64,000 nucleotides of DNA from Chryseobacterium culicis (lineage in GTDB: Bacteria; Bacteroidota; Bacteroidia; Flavobacteriales; Weeksellaceae), in the NCBI RefSeq assembly GCF_900108365.1, contig NZ_FNWQ01000001.1:1-64000 (forward strand). Direction: 5' to 3'. The translations under genes were made by a program, and so were the position numbers. Positions within the stretch are counted from its first letter, which is position 1; each line of letters begins with the position of its first letter. The notes beneath the pieces are model-generated. The model did no database searches and was not told where the DNA came from. It saw nothing but the letters and a program-made list of their open reading frames with translations. This document shows, piece by piece, positions 32,620 to 40,944 of the stretch.

Positions 32620-33906
32620 ATGAAAAAAATAATTTTTATAATAGCCATAATGCTAAGCAGCTTTGCAACTTCTTCTGCACAGACTGAGAAATTAGACAAG
32701 CTTTTTCAGGATTTTGAAAAAAATGGAAGAGTAACCTCTATCAATATCAAAAAACCGATGTTCAAACTATTGAATACCATTGATGTTGATGATGCCTATA
32801 TCGGAAAGATAAAACCTATTCTGAATGAGGTAGAGGGGCTTAAAATTCTTATTATTCCAAAAATTACATTCCCGGATCGTTTAAAAGACGAAAATCTTGC
32901 GAATATAAAAATGAATGAAGAAAAAACGGAGAGAATAAACAAAGCTTTAAATTCTCTTAATTTCAATGAGCTGATGTCCATGAGCAGTGACGGAACTTCT
33001 ATGAAATTTCTGGCTGAAGAAGAAAAAGACAACTACCTGGAGAATCTGGTTTTTAATGTAGATTCCAAAGAAGAGAACATTATTTTTATCCTTAACGGAA
33101 AAATGAAATTGTCGGATGTTAACAAGATCATTAATTCCGGGGAAACAAGTACTTCTACTGTAACAAGCACAATGAGAAGCAGCCTGACTTCAGATAACAC
33201 TTCTTCTTACCTGAACGGTGACAACAGAAATGTAGGCGAATTCTCAAAAATAGATGCCAGTGTAGGAGTAAATGTAACTTTTAAACAGGAGAATACAAGG
33301 AGTGTGAAAGTAATTGCAGATGCCGATAAGCTTCAATATATCATCACAAAAGTGGAAAACGGAGTTTTAAAAATATACGTAGACAACAGAGGAGTCCGAA
33401 ACTTAAGATTTAAAAATCTGACCGTAAATGTTTCAGCTCCCAATATCAACGCTATAAAAACGTCTTCAGGAAGTATTTTTACTGCAGTGAATCCCGTAAA
33501 AGAAAGCAGTCTGTCCATTGAAGCAGAGTCCGGATCCATTATTAAAGGAACATTCAATTTGAATCAGGCAACATCACTGGCGGTGAATTCCGGCTCTGTA
33601 CTGGATGTAGATCTTAAAACACCAAAGCTGGCACTGGATATTTCCAGCGGAGCAAGTGTTAACTTATCCGGAGAGACAGGTTCTGCAGTGATTGATATCA
33701 GCAGCGGAGCATCCTGTAAAGCAGATGATCTGAAAATTGCAACGGCAGTAGTAGAATCTACTTCAGGAGCAAGCCTTTCAATTTTGGTTACGGATAAATT
33801 GAAAGTAAGCGTATCTTCAGGAGCAGATGTGAAGTTGAGAGGAACCCCTGAACTGGATGCCAAAGTAGATAAAATTTCGGGAGGAAGCCTCAGACAAATC
33901 AAATAA
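32620..33906 (+). CDS. DUF4252 plus DUF2807 (GIN-type) exported protein
   Basis: 428 residues from the ATG at 32620, which opens a signal peptide (MKKIIFIIAIMLSSFATSSAQ); a longer frame has no signal. Residues about 22-175 are DUF4252 (LDKLFQDFEKNGRVTSINI). Residues about 205-425 form a DUF2807/GIN domain, a repeat-built beta structure with SSGAS motifs (KTSSGSIFTA, DISSGASVNLSG, ISSGASCKADDL). Both domains are found in exported proteins of Bacteroidota next to ECF sigma factors. Molecular role unknown. Confidence 0.87.
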   Translation: MKKIIFIIAIMLSSFATSSAQTEKLDKLFQDFEKNGRVTSINIKKPMFKLLNTIDVDDAYIGKIKPILNEVEGLKILIIPKITFPDRLKDENLANIKMNEEKTERINKALNSLNFNELMSMSSDGTSMKFLAEEEKDNYLENLVFNVDSKEENIIFILNGKMKLSDVNKIINSGETSTSTVTSTMRSSLTSDNTSSYLNGDNRNVGEFSKIDASVGVNVTFKQENTRSVKVIADADKLQYIITKVENGVLKIYVDNRGVRNLRFKNLTVNVSAPNINAIKTSSGSIFTAVNPVKESSLSIEAESGSIIKGTFNLNQATSLAVNSGSVLDVDLKTPKLALDISSGASVNLSGETGSAVIDISSGASCKADDLKIATAVVESTSGASLSILVTDKLKVSVSSGADVKLRGTPELDAKVDKISGGSLRQIK

Positions 33907-33915
33907 AAACTAACT

Positions 33916-34419
33916 ATGAAAACTCTTACAAACATTTTTCTCACGCTTCTGATGGTAGGATTTATGCAGTCGTGTATTGTTTCAGAAAAACCCAATATAG
34001 ATTTTTTCCAGAACTCACAATATGATTTCAAAGGAGCGCAGTTTGCAAGTATTAATGTACCGATGGTGCTGGCTAAATCCTATATTAAGAAAGCTCTTAG
34101 AGAAGAGGGAGAAAGCGAAGAGACCATAAATCTTGTGAAAAAAGCTTCTAAAATAAAAGTACTTACCGTAACAAACGGAAGCAGTAAGATGCTCAGTGAT
34201 TATGAACAGTTTCTGAATAATAACCATTATGAAGAATGGGCTACCATAAAACATGACGGAGATAATATCAATATTCGTGTAAAGCAGGATGGGGAAATTA
34301 TTAAAAATATGCTGATCACCGTAGGTTCCAATAAAAATGAAATGGTATTTGTAGATGTGAAAGGAAATTTTACCGCTAATGATATTTCAAAAATGATTAA
34401 TACTGTGTCTGATAAATAA
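33916..34419 (+). CDS. DUF4252 lipoprotein
   Basis: 167 residues with a lipobox-like MQSC (Cys20). The body (VPMVLAKSYIKKALREEGESEETINLVKKASKIKVLTV) matches DUF4252 and is similar in plan to the first domain of the preceding protein. It starts 9 bases after that gene, so it is in the sigma-factor operon. Confidence 0.85.
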   Translation: MKTLTNIFLTLLMVGFMQSCIVSEKPNIDFFQNSQYDFKGAQFASINVPMVLAKSYIKKALREEGESEETINLVKKASKIKVLTVTNGSSKMLSDYEQFLNNNHYEEWATIKHDGDNINIRVKQDGEIIKNMLITVGSNKNEMVFVDVKGNFTANDISKMINTVSDK

Positions 34420-34443
34420 TCATATAACCCAAACATTCAAAGC

Positions 34444-35148
34444 ATGGAAAAATTAATAAGAGAAGTCCGCATCCTTAAAATCTATGCCGTTGTACTTACC
34501 CTTCTGTGTGCGATGTTTTTCTTTCTCGCATTCAAAAATCAGTCTTCTAATGAACGTTTTAAAGAAATAGATGTTGAGCGCATTAATATTGTTGAGAAAG
34601 ACGGAACATTAAAGATGGTCATCAGTAACAAAGAACGCCAGCATCCTGGCTTGGTGAATCATAAAGAGTTGAAACCAAGGGAGCGGGAAGCAGGACTTAT
34701 TTTCTTCAATTCCATGGGTGACGAATGCGGAGGTCTTGTATATGATGGTAATGAAAAAGAATCCGGAATGGTATATTCTGTAGATCAGAGAAATACAGAT
34801 CAGATCATGCAGCTTCAGTATTTTGAAGGATCCGGAAAAGATAAAAACAGAGTGTATGGGTTAAAACTTTGGGACCGCCCAGATGATTTTCCGCTGGAAG
34901 ATATTATTAAGTTTGAAGACTCTCTGAAAAAATTAAATGATCCTGCGGCAAGTAAAAAAGCCTATGCAAAACTTAGAGAACAAGGAAAGCTTACCAATGA
35001 ACGTTTCTTTGCCGGTAAAACTGCCGCTGGTGATGTGGGGATCTTTATCCGCGATACCAAAGGGAACGTGAGATTGAAATTATACGTTGACAAAAATAAC
35101 CAGACTCATATTGACAACCTGGATGAAAACGGAAACCTTGTTAGATAA
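34444..35148 (+). CDS. Hypothetical single-pass membrane protein
   Basis: 234 residues with an N-terminal anchor helix at about 12-31 (IYAVVLTLLCAMFFFLAF) and a soluble domain outside. The soluble part has repeated strand-turn motifs (GLIFFNSMGDECGGLVYDG, GIFIRDTKGNVRLKLYVDKNNQTHIDNLDENGNLV). Last gene of the sigma operon, 24 bases after the DUF4252 lipoprotein, before a terminator. No family recognised with confidence. Confidence 0.78.
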   Translation: MEKLIREVRILKIYAVVLTLLCAMFFFLAFKNQSSNERFKEIDVERINIVEKDGTLKMVISNKERQHPGLVNHKELKPREREAGLIFFNSMGDECGGLVYDGNEKESGMVYSVDQRNTDQIMQLQYFEGSGKDKNRVYGLKLWDRPDDFPLEDIIKFEDSLKKLNDPAASKKAYAKLREQGKLTNERFFAGKTAAGDVGIFIRDTKGNVRLKLYVDKNNQTHIDNLDENGNLVR

Positions 35149-35215
35149 CCATTAAAGTTCATTATATAACCTATATCTAAAGTAGTTTCATACTTATTCA
35201 ATTATTTTGTACCGT

Positions 35216-35243
35216 AACCGTTCTTACATAAGGACGGTTTTTT
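35216..35243 (+). terminator. Terminator of the ECF sigma operon
   Basis: Stem aaccgttctt (35216-35225) with aaggacggtt (35230-35239), one G-U pair, and a T tract. Confidence 0.85.
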
Positions 35244-35314
35244 GATTTAAGTTATTGATTATTAAATTTTATTTAAACTATTAAAAAGGATTTTCATATC
35301 TCACTAAAATAACC

Positions 35315-35322
35315 TAATTTTG
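35315..35322 (+). promoter_or_regulatory. -7 element of guaB
   Basis: TAATTTTG, 14 bases upstream of the ATG at 35337, so the mRNA leader is very short. Confidence 0.6.
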
Positions 35323-35336
35323 CAAAGAAAGTAAAG

Positions 35337-36797
35337 ATGTCTATTCATAACAAAATTGTAGAGACAGCCATCACTTTCGATGACGTTCTTCTAGTCCCTT
35401 CTTATTCAGAAGTTTTACCTAACCAGGTTTCATTAAAATCAAGACTTACCGACAAAATTACGCTGAATGTTCCGATAGTTTCCGCTGCGATGGACACCGT
35501 TACAGAAGCTGATCTGGCAATTGCTTTAGCAAGAGTTGGAGGGTTAGGCTTTATCCACAAAAACATGACGATCGCTGAGCAGGCAGCTCAGGTGAACCGT
35601 GTTAAACGTTCAGAAAACGGAATGATCTCAGATCCGGTTACCTTATCTAAAGATCATACTTTAGGAGAAGCTAAAGACCTTATGTCAAGATATAAGATTT
35701 CAGGTCTTCCCGTAGTAGATCCTAATAATGTTCTGATCGGAATTATTACCAACAGAGATGTGAAATATCAGGAAAATCTTGATATGAAAGTAGAAGAGAT
35801 CATGACCAAGGAAAATTTGATCACTTCAGACAAAAATACCAATCTTGAAAAGGCCAAAGAAATTCTTCTTAAAAACAGAGTTGAAAAACTTCCTATCGTA
35901 GATCAAGATAATAAGCTTGTAGGTTTAATTACCATCAAGGATATTGATAATCAGTTAGAGTATCCCAATGCTAATAAAGATGAGAACGGCCGCCTTATTG
36001 TAGGTGCCGGAGTAGGAGTGGGAGAAGATACATTAACGAGAATTGAGGCTTTGGTGCAGGCCGGAGTTGATATTGTAGCAATTGATTCTGCGCATGGTCA
36101 CTCTAAAGGCGTTTTGGATAAAATTTCAGAAATCAGAAAAGCATATCCGGATCTTGATATAGTGGGAGGGAATATTGTAACTGCTGACGCAGCGAAAGAC
36201 CTTATTGCAGCAGGAGCCAATGTATTGAAAGTAGGAGTGGGACCCGGGTCTATCTGTACGACCAGAGTAGTAGCCGGAGTAGGAGTTCCTCAGCTTTCTG
36301 CTATCTATAATGTATACGAATATGCTAAATCTCAAAATGTAGCCGTAATTGGTGATGGAGGAATCAAACTTTCAGGGGATATCGTAAAAGCTATTGCAAG
36401 CGGAGCTGGAGCAGTAATGTTAGGTTCACTTTTAGCAGGAACAGATGAAGCTCCGGGAGAAGAGATTATCTTCCAGGGAAGAAAATTCAAATCTTACCAG
36501 GGAATGGGAAGCCTTTCAGCCATGAAGAGAGGAGGTAAAGAAAGATACTTCCAGAGTGAAGCTAAAAAATTCGTTCCGGAAGGAATTGAAGGAAGAGTGC
36601 CGCACAAAGGAAAACTGGAGGATGTTATTTTCCAGTTGACAGGAGGTCTTAGAGCTGGTATGGGATACTGCGGAGCAAAAGATATTGAAGCTCTTCAGAG
36701 AGATTCCAAATTGGTTATGATTACCGGAAGCGGACTGAAAGAATCTCACCCGCATGATGTAATTATCACACAGGAAGCTCCGAATTATTCTTTATAA
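35337..36797 (+). CDS. guaB: Inosine-5'-monophosphate dehydrogenase
   Basis: 486 residues, full length. It oxidises IMP to XMP with NAD, the first step of GMP synthesis. The TIM barrel is interrupted at about 95-205 by two CBS domains ([38 protein letters not shown]). The catalytic loop [11 protein letters not shown] carries the active-site Cys, and the flap contains [17 protein letters not shown]. Monocistronic, with its own promoter and terminator. Confidence 0.97.
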   Translation: MSIHNKIVETAITFDDVLLVPSYSEVLPNQVSLKSRLTDKITLNVPIVSAAMDTVTEADLAIALARVGGLGFIHKNMTIAEQAAQVNRVKRSENGMISDPVTLSKDHTLGEAKDLMSRYKISGLPVVDPNNVLIGIITNRDVKYQENLDMKVEEIMTKENLITSDKNTNLEKAKEILLKNRVEKLPIVDQDNKLVGLITIKDIDNQLEYPNANKDENGRLIVGAGVGVGEDTLTRIEALVQAGVDIVAIDSAHGHSKGVLDKISEIRKAYPDLDIVGGNIVTADAAKDLIAAGANVLKVGVGPGSICTTRVVAGVGVPQLSAIYNVYEYAKSQNVAVIGDGGIKLSGDIVKAIASGAGAVMLGSLLAGTDEAPGEEIIFQGRKFKSYQGMGSLSAMKRGGKERYFQSEAKKFVPEGIEGRVPHKGKLEDVIFQLTGGLRAGMGYCGAKDIEALQRDSKLVMITGSGLKESHPHDVIITQEAPNYSL

Positions 36798-36817
36798 TAT
36801 TAAAAATATCAATACAG

Positions 36818-36845
36818 AAATCCCCGTTCCAACGGGGATTTTTTT
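36818..36845. terminator. Bidirectional terminator between guaB and the KTSC gene
   Basis: Stem aaatccccgtt (36818-36828) with aacggggattt (36831-36841), T-rich on the plus strand and A-rich upstream, so it may serve both convergent genes. Confidence 0.85.
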
Positions 36846-37041
36846 ATTCAATCTTAGTATATTTAAATCTGGGTTTGATAACCTTATTAAGAAATTGCCC
36901 TTTAGATTTTGCCTTTCCAAATTTCTCAATAATATCAGGTGGAACTTTAAAATAATCATAAACCGCTCCTGACTGATATATAATTCTTAATATTTCAGTC
37001 TCAGGAAAATAGATGAAATTTTTAACGACACTTGATGGCAT
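36844..37041 (-). CDS. KTSC domain protein
   Basis: 65 residues from the ATG at 37041 (an ATG at 37053 would add four residues). MPSSVVKNFIYFPETE, RIIYQSGAVYDYFKVPPDI and KSKGQFLNKVIKPRFKY match the KTSC fold, found alone or fused to nucleic-acid-related proteins. Function unknown. Faces guaB. Confidence 0.82.
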   Translation of the reverse strand: MPSSVVKNFIYFPETEILRIIYQSGAVYDYFKVPPDIIEKFGKAKSKGQFLNKVIKPRFKYTKIE

Positions 37042-37131
37042 GCAACTGTTCATACAAAAAATGTTCCCAGTCCAAAAAATAAAGCTCCCAGAATTTCTGA
37101 AAGCTTTAGATCAATTCTTTTAAAAAAGAAT

Positions 37132-37818
37132 TTATTTTTTCACGAATTTAAACTGATGGGTCTGAAAATTTTTGGTACTGATTTTCAAAACATATCCACC
37201 AGAAACAAATTGGGAAACATCAATCTTGGAATCAAACGCTTCAGATTTCACCAAACGTCCGTCAATATTATAAATTTGAATGGAAAGCCCGTTATCAATA
37301 CCGGAAATACGGATAAAATCTGTCACCGGATTAGGGAAGATCTGAATTTTATTTTTCGAAAACTCTGAAGTGCCTAATGTTATCGTCTGTACATCACCGG
37401 TCATCGTAGAATTGGCTGCGGTAAGATTTCCGCCGCATTGGCCATTGGTAACCGTTGTATTCTCTGCCCAGGTTCCTACCATATTGCCGGGAGGCATTGG
37501 GATTGAGTTATTTCCTGTCGAATTATAATAAATTAAAAATGGAGTTGTGAAAGTTCCATTTCCTTCATCAGCAAGAAATTCCCATCTGGTAAGCGCATTG
37601 TTCCATTGGATTTTAAACTCGCATGTTCCTAATCCGCTGCAGTCCTGTGCACCGTCAATAGGAGTGGTCATATAAATGTTTTTATTAAAGGAATCCACAC
37701 CCGTTTTGTTAAAAGTAAATGTAGTCGCATCAAACAGATTAGGGCATCCCTTAAAAGTTATCGTCTGCGCAAAAGCTGAGCTTCCAAGAGCCAGACATAC
37801 TAAGTAAAGAATTTTCAT
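37132..37818 (-). CDS. T9SS type A sorting-domain protein, function unknown
   Basis: 228 residues from the ATG at 37818, which opens the signal peptide (MKILYLVCLALGSSAFAQ). The first 150 residues are beta-rich with Cys pairs and show no enzyme motif. The last 75 (QIFPNPVTDFIRISG, IQIYNIDGRLVKS, YVLKISTKNFQ) form the C-terminal sorting domain for type IX secretion. It starts 5 bases after the tail-collar gene and is probably cotranscribed with it. Confidence 0.85.
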   Translation of the reverse strand: MKILYLVCLALGSSAFAQTITFKGCPNLFDATTFTFNKTGVDSFNKNIYMTTPIDGAQDCSGLGTCEFKIQWNNALTRWEFLADEGNGTFTTPFLIYYNSTGNNSIPMPPGNMVGTWAENTTVTNGQCGGNLTAANSTMTGDVQTITLGTSEFSKNKIQIFPNPVTDFIRISGIDNGLSIQIYNIDGRLVKSEAFDSKIDVSQFVSGGYVLKISTKNFQTHQFKFVKK

Positions 37819-37823
37819 AGCGA

Positions 37824-38417
37824 TTAGTTTTGCGTTGGAAAGACTCCTACTAATGAAATAATACATTTCAAGGTTATAAACGGAGGTCTGTTTTCATGCG
37901 GCTGGCTTCCGCCGGTGTTATTGATCATTGTACTCTTCATGGTAGTGTTGGCTGCCGCATCAGAATACTCTTTGTCAAGAACTTTTGTATCTGCCGGAAG
38001 GCTGTTGGTAGGAGAATTTTGATTTCCCTCAGCGGTTACAGCATTTACTGTATGGTTGTGAGCCGGCATTTGTGTTACTAATAACGTGACACTTTCAGTT
38101 CCTCCAATTTGTCCCATCGTATAATTGGTAGGACCTCCCGGAGCCTGCCCGTTATGCACAAGCATTCTTCCTCTCATATCCGGCAGCGCAAAAGTTGTGA
38201 TCCCGTTTCCGCCGTAAGTTGTTCCTAAAAGAGCAAATAATGCCTGATTTTGTGCGATGGGTAAAAGCTGTCCGTCACATGATGCCCAGTTTTTAGGAAC
38301 AAAATTATAGGGTACAAAAGCAATTTGTCCTAAATAAGGGTCCGATGCCTGAGCTTGTAAGGAAGGAGCGAATGCACCGCAGATCAGCAGTGTACATGCC
38401 ATAAATAAGTTTTTCAT
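37824..38417 (-). CDS. Tail-collar (microcystin-dependent protein) family exported protein
   Basis: 197 residues with a signal peptide (ending SLQAQ). PYLGQIAFVPYNFVPKNWASCDGQLLPI and TTFALPDMRGRMLVHNG are typical of the phage tail collar domain, and NHTVNAV and PPFITLKCIISL mark its end. Chromosomal copies with signal peptides are common in Flavobacteriia and are not evidence of a prophage. No phage genes are nearby. Possible surface or host-interaction role. Confidence 0.85.
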   Translation of the reverse strand: MKNLFMACTLLICGAFAPSLQAQASDPYLGQIAFVPYNFVPKNWASCDGQLLPIAQNQALFALLGTTYGGNGITTFALPDMRGRMLVHNGQAPGGPTNYTMGQIGGTESVTLLVTQMPAHNHTVNAVTAEGNQNSPTNSLPADTKVLDKEYSDAAANTTMKSTMINNTGGSQPHENRPPFITLKCIISLVGVFPTQN

Positions 38418-38479
38418 GATAACAAGGTTTTAATTGATATAAAATTAGAAAATATTTAACATAAATACTATATAAATAA

Positions 38480-38509
38480 AAAAAACCTTTCATAATAAAA
38501 TGAAAGGTT
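38480..38509 (-). terminator. Terminator of the DUF4407 gene
   Basis: Stem aacctttcat (38484-38493) with atgaaaggtt (38500-38509), followed on the minus strand by eight T. Confidence 0.8.
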
Positions 38510-38581
38510 AGATATTATTAATTAAGATTTGATTTTTTATAGTTTTTTTCTCTAATGTCTAAAAGTCCGAAAAGCGTAATT

Positions 38582-39652
38582 TTAATTTTTCAAATTATCC
38601 TTAAAATCTTCGATCCGGAAATCAGTAAGGGCATTTCCTTTTTCAATCTTTTCTTTGGAATACAGCCTGAAGTCATTTTCTGTTTTTTCCAGAAGATAGT
38701 CGTAGGGCCCAATATGGGAAATCAATTTTACCAGTACCGGAGAAATTTCCAGACAGATAAATAATCCCATGATGAATGAAGCGGCAAGTCCTATGATAGC
38801 AGAGTTTTTTCCCAGCTCATCCAGTGCCTGAAGTCTTGCTGCAAAACCATTGAACTTGTCTTCAAAGGTTTCTGTCGATTTCCTTTCAGTTTCAAGATTG
38901 GTATATACCTTAGAAATTTCCTTATCCAGATATTCCAGTCTTGGAGCGGCCTGCTTCTGATAATTTTCGAGATCCTGTCTGCGCTGCTCCTTTAATTCCT
39001 GCTTACGTTTAGCATTGGGACCGTAACCTTCTTTTCCGCTGGTTAATCCTGACTGTTTTCCCAGAATTTCCTTTTCAAGTTCTACCGAGGCAGAGTCATA
39101 GGCTTTCTGATACTGAGCAATTTTTCCTGAGATCTGCTGTTTTTCAGTTTCAAAAGGTCCGCTCTGCTGAAGGATCCTTCCATTCATTTCCCCCTGAAGC
39201 TGTTTCTTATTTCTTTGAATAATCGTATTAAGCTGTTTATTCACCTCTTTCTCGAAAATTTTAAGTTCTAACGGTTTTGAGATAATAATTCCTAAAAATG
39301 TAGCAAGGATAAGACGGGGGACCGCCATGAGAACCTGGTTCCACCAGGTACCTGTTTTCTTGATAGAAGAAACAATATACCGGTCAAGATTAAAGATCAT
39401 CAGTCCCCATAAAATTCCAAACCCTACTGCAGCCCAGATATGATCAAAAACTGTATACATGGCATAGCCCGCAGATAAAGTAGCAAAAACCGCTGTGAAA
39501 AGTACAATGCCTCCAATTCCTGAAAATTTATTCCATTCACTAGGAGTTTTTCTTAGAATATGGATGTTCCCTCCGGAGCATACCATGAGAAACTTCTGAA
39601 ACCAGTTTATGGTATGAGTTTCTTGATTTATAGTTTGTTGGTTTGTTTTCAT
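38582..39652 (-). CDS. DUF4407 membrane protein
   Basis: 356 residues from the ATG at 39652. Membrane helices are at about 47-67, 73-95, 105-130 and 305-325. Between the third and fourth lies a long charged segment (about 145-290) of coiled-coil type (EKEVNKQLNTIIQRNKKQL, KRKQELKEQRRQDLENYQK). This pattern and FNLDRYIVSSIKK match DUF4407, a family of unknown function in Bacteroidota. TATCTTTG at 39668-39675 is the likely promoter. Confidence 0.85.
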   Translation of the reverse strand: MKTNQQTINQETHTINWFQKFLMVCSGGNIHILRKTPSEWNKFSGIGGIVLFTAVFATLSAGYAMYTVFDHIWAAVGFGILWGLMIFNLDRYIVSSIKKTGTWWNQVLMAVPRLILATFLGIIISKPLELKIFEKEVNKQLNTIIQRNKKQLQGEMNGRILQQSGPFETEKQQISGKIAQYQKAYDSASVELEKEILGKQSGLTSGKEGYGPNAKRKQELKEQRRQDLENYQKQAAPRLEYLDKEISKVYTNLETERKSTETFEDKFNGFAARLQALDELGKNSAIIGLAASFIMGLFICLEISPVLVKLISHIGPYDYLLEKTENDFRLYSKEKIEKGNALTDFRIEDFKDNLKN

Positions 39653-39667
39653 TACCGAAAATTTATA

Positions 39668-39675
39668 CAAAGATA
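39668..39675 (-). promoter_or_regulatory. -7 element of the DUF4407 gene
   Basis: TATCTTTG on the minus strand, 16 bases before the ATG at 39652. Confidence 0.55.
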
Positions 39676-39786
39676 GTACTAAAAATCATACCAATGTAAA
39701 AGATAGTATTATGTTTTACCAAGTAACTGTTTATTTTGTTCTTTTTATTGTGAATCAGTTTTTTATGAATCAGTGAAAAAGTGCGA

Positions 39787-40341
39787 TTACTTCAATCTGT
39801 CAGGATTCTGTTTCAGAAAACTTTCCCATCCCGAATATGATTTAGTATCCGATATCGTTCCGGAGTTGAAGTGATGGCATACCGCTACGGCAAGCCCGTC
39901 GGAAGCATCTAAATATTTTGTAGGAAATTCCTTTAGGTTAAGGAGATTTTGAAGCATTCCTGCTACCTGCTCTTTGCTGGCATTCCCGTTTCCGGTGATT
40001 GCCATTTTGATTTTTTTCGGAGAATATTCAGTGATAGGAATATTTCTGTAAAGACTTGCAGCCATGGCGACTCCCTGTGCACGCCCCAATTTCAGCATAC
40101 TCTGTACATTCTTTCCAAAGAAAGGAGCCTCCAGAGCCACTTCATCAGGATGAAACTCATCTATAAGAGATAATGTTCTTTCAAAAATATATTTGAGTTT
40201 CGTTTCATGGTTAGGATATTTTTTTAAGATAAGCTCATGGATGGAAATCATCTCCATTTTTCCTTTTTTTACGGAGATAATACCAAATCCCATTACAGTA
40301 GTACCCGGGTCAATGCCTAAAATTATTTTCTCTGAAATCAT
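39787..40341 (-). CDS. ruvC: Holliday junction endonuclease RuvC
   Basis: 184 residues. It resolves Holliday junctions together with RuvAB. Active-site acids are recognisable in GIDPGTTVMGFG (Asp), EAPFFGKN (Glu), and DASDGLAVAVCHHF (two Asp). A TATCTTTG promoter at 40347-40354 puts transcription at or next to the ATG, so the mRNA may be leaderless. Confidence 0.96.
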   Translation of the reverse strand: MISEKIILGIDPGTTVMGFGIISVKKGKMEMISIHELILKKYPNHETKLKYIFERTLSLIDEFHPDEVALEAPFFGKNVQSMLKLGRAQGVAMAASLYRNIPITEYSPKKIKMAITGNGNASKEQVAGMLQNLLNLKEFPTKYLDASDGLAVAVCHHFNSGTISDTKSYSGWESFLKQNPDRLK

Positions 40342-40346
40342 TGCCC

Positions 40347-40354
40347 CAAAGATA
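40347..40354 (-). promoter_or_regulatory. -7 element of ruvC
   Basis: TATCTTTG on the minus strand, only 5 bases upstream of the ATG at 40341, suggesting a leaderless transcript. A TTTG at 40377-40380 could be the -33 element (22-base spacing). Confidence 0.55.
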
Positions 40355-40429
40355 AGGCTTTCTTGGTTTTAAGTTTCAAAAAGTATGTATTGAGATTTTT
40401 ATGTATATTAGAAATATTTAAAACTTTAC

Positions 40430-40437
40430 TACCTTTG
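40430..40437 (+). promoter_or_regulatory. -7 element of the M64 peptidase operon
   Basis: TACCTTTG, 7 bases before the first possible ATG at 40445 and 13 before the one at 40451. Confidence 0.6.
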
Positions 40438-40444
40438 AACAAAA

Positions 40445-40942
40445 ATGATTATGAAAAATATATTTAATGTATTAATTGTTCCTGTTTTTTTGTTTTGCAG
40501 CTTTCAAAAAGAAAATGATGAATCTCAAAACAAAAAACTGAATTCAGAAACCATTGCAAAAAAGGGTGACAGAATTATCTATCTGTTTTTTAAAGCCGAT
40601 CAAGATCAGGCCGGAAATGCAAAAGTAACTCTTCAGAGCAGTAAAATTGCAGATGGAAGACTGAAACAGACTCCGGCTTTTGAAAGAAATAACATTCACA
40701 AAGGAGATCTTGTCATCAGCCTGACAGGCTCGGACGGAAAAGAGGTTGTTCAGCAGCTTGTGAAAGATCCTTTTAATCCTGAACTGGAAGTGTACGAAAA
40801 AGAAGGCATCACAAGACATAAAGCTGCCTTTCAGAATACGGAATTCAGCGCCAGATTTCCTTACTCAGAAAATATTCAGATGGTAAAGGTGGAAAGAGCA
40901 ACTGAGGATGGAGTACAATTATTATTCACACAAAAACTATAA
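40445..40942 (+). CDS. Hypothetical exported protein upstream of an M64 peptidase
   Basis: 165 residues (163 if the ATG at 40451 is used, which fits the promoter position better). N-terminal hydrophobic segment (IFNVLIVPVFLFCSF) with a Cys that could be a lipoprotein site (FCSF, not a canonical lipobox). The mature part is beta-rich and charged. It ends 2 bases before the peptidase gene starts, so the two are tightly coupled. A chaperone, inhibitor or partner of the peptidase is plausible but not shown. Confidence 0.75.
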   Translation: MIMKNIFNVLIVPVFLFCSFQKENDESQNKKLNSETIAKKGDRIIYLFFKADQDQAGNAKVTLQSSKIADGRLKQTPAFERNNIHKGDLVISLTGSDGKEVVQQLVKDPFNPELEVYEKEGITRHKAAFQNTEFSARFPYSENIQMVKVERATEDGVQLLFTQKL

Positions 40943-40944
40943 AT

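Noticed and set aside
33564..34031. Minus-strand open frame of 155 codons opposite the GIN-domain protein
   Set aside because: Ser/Pro-rich shadow produced by the codon bias of the repeat domain.
37824..38417. Prophage remnant suggested by the tail-collar domain
   Set aside because: No integrase, capsid, tail or lysis gene nearby; the protein has a signal peptide and such genes are common as chromosomal surface proteins.
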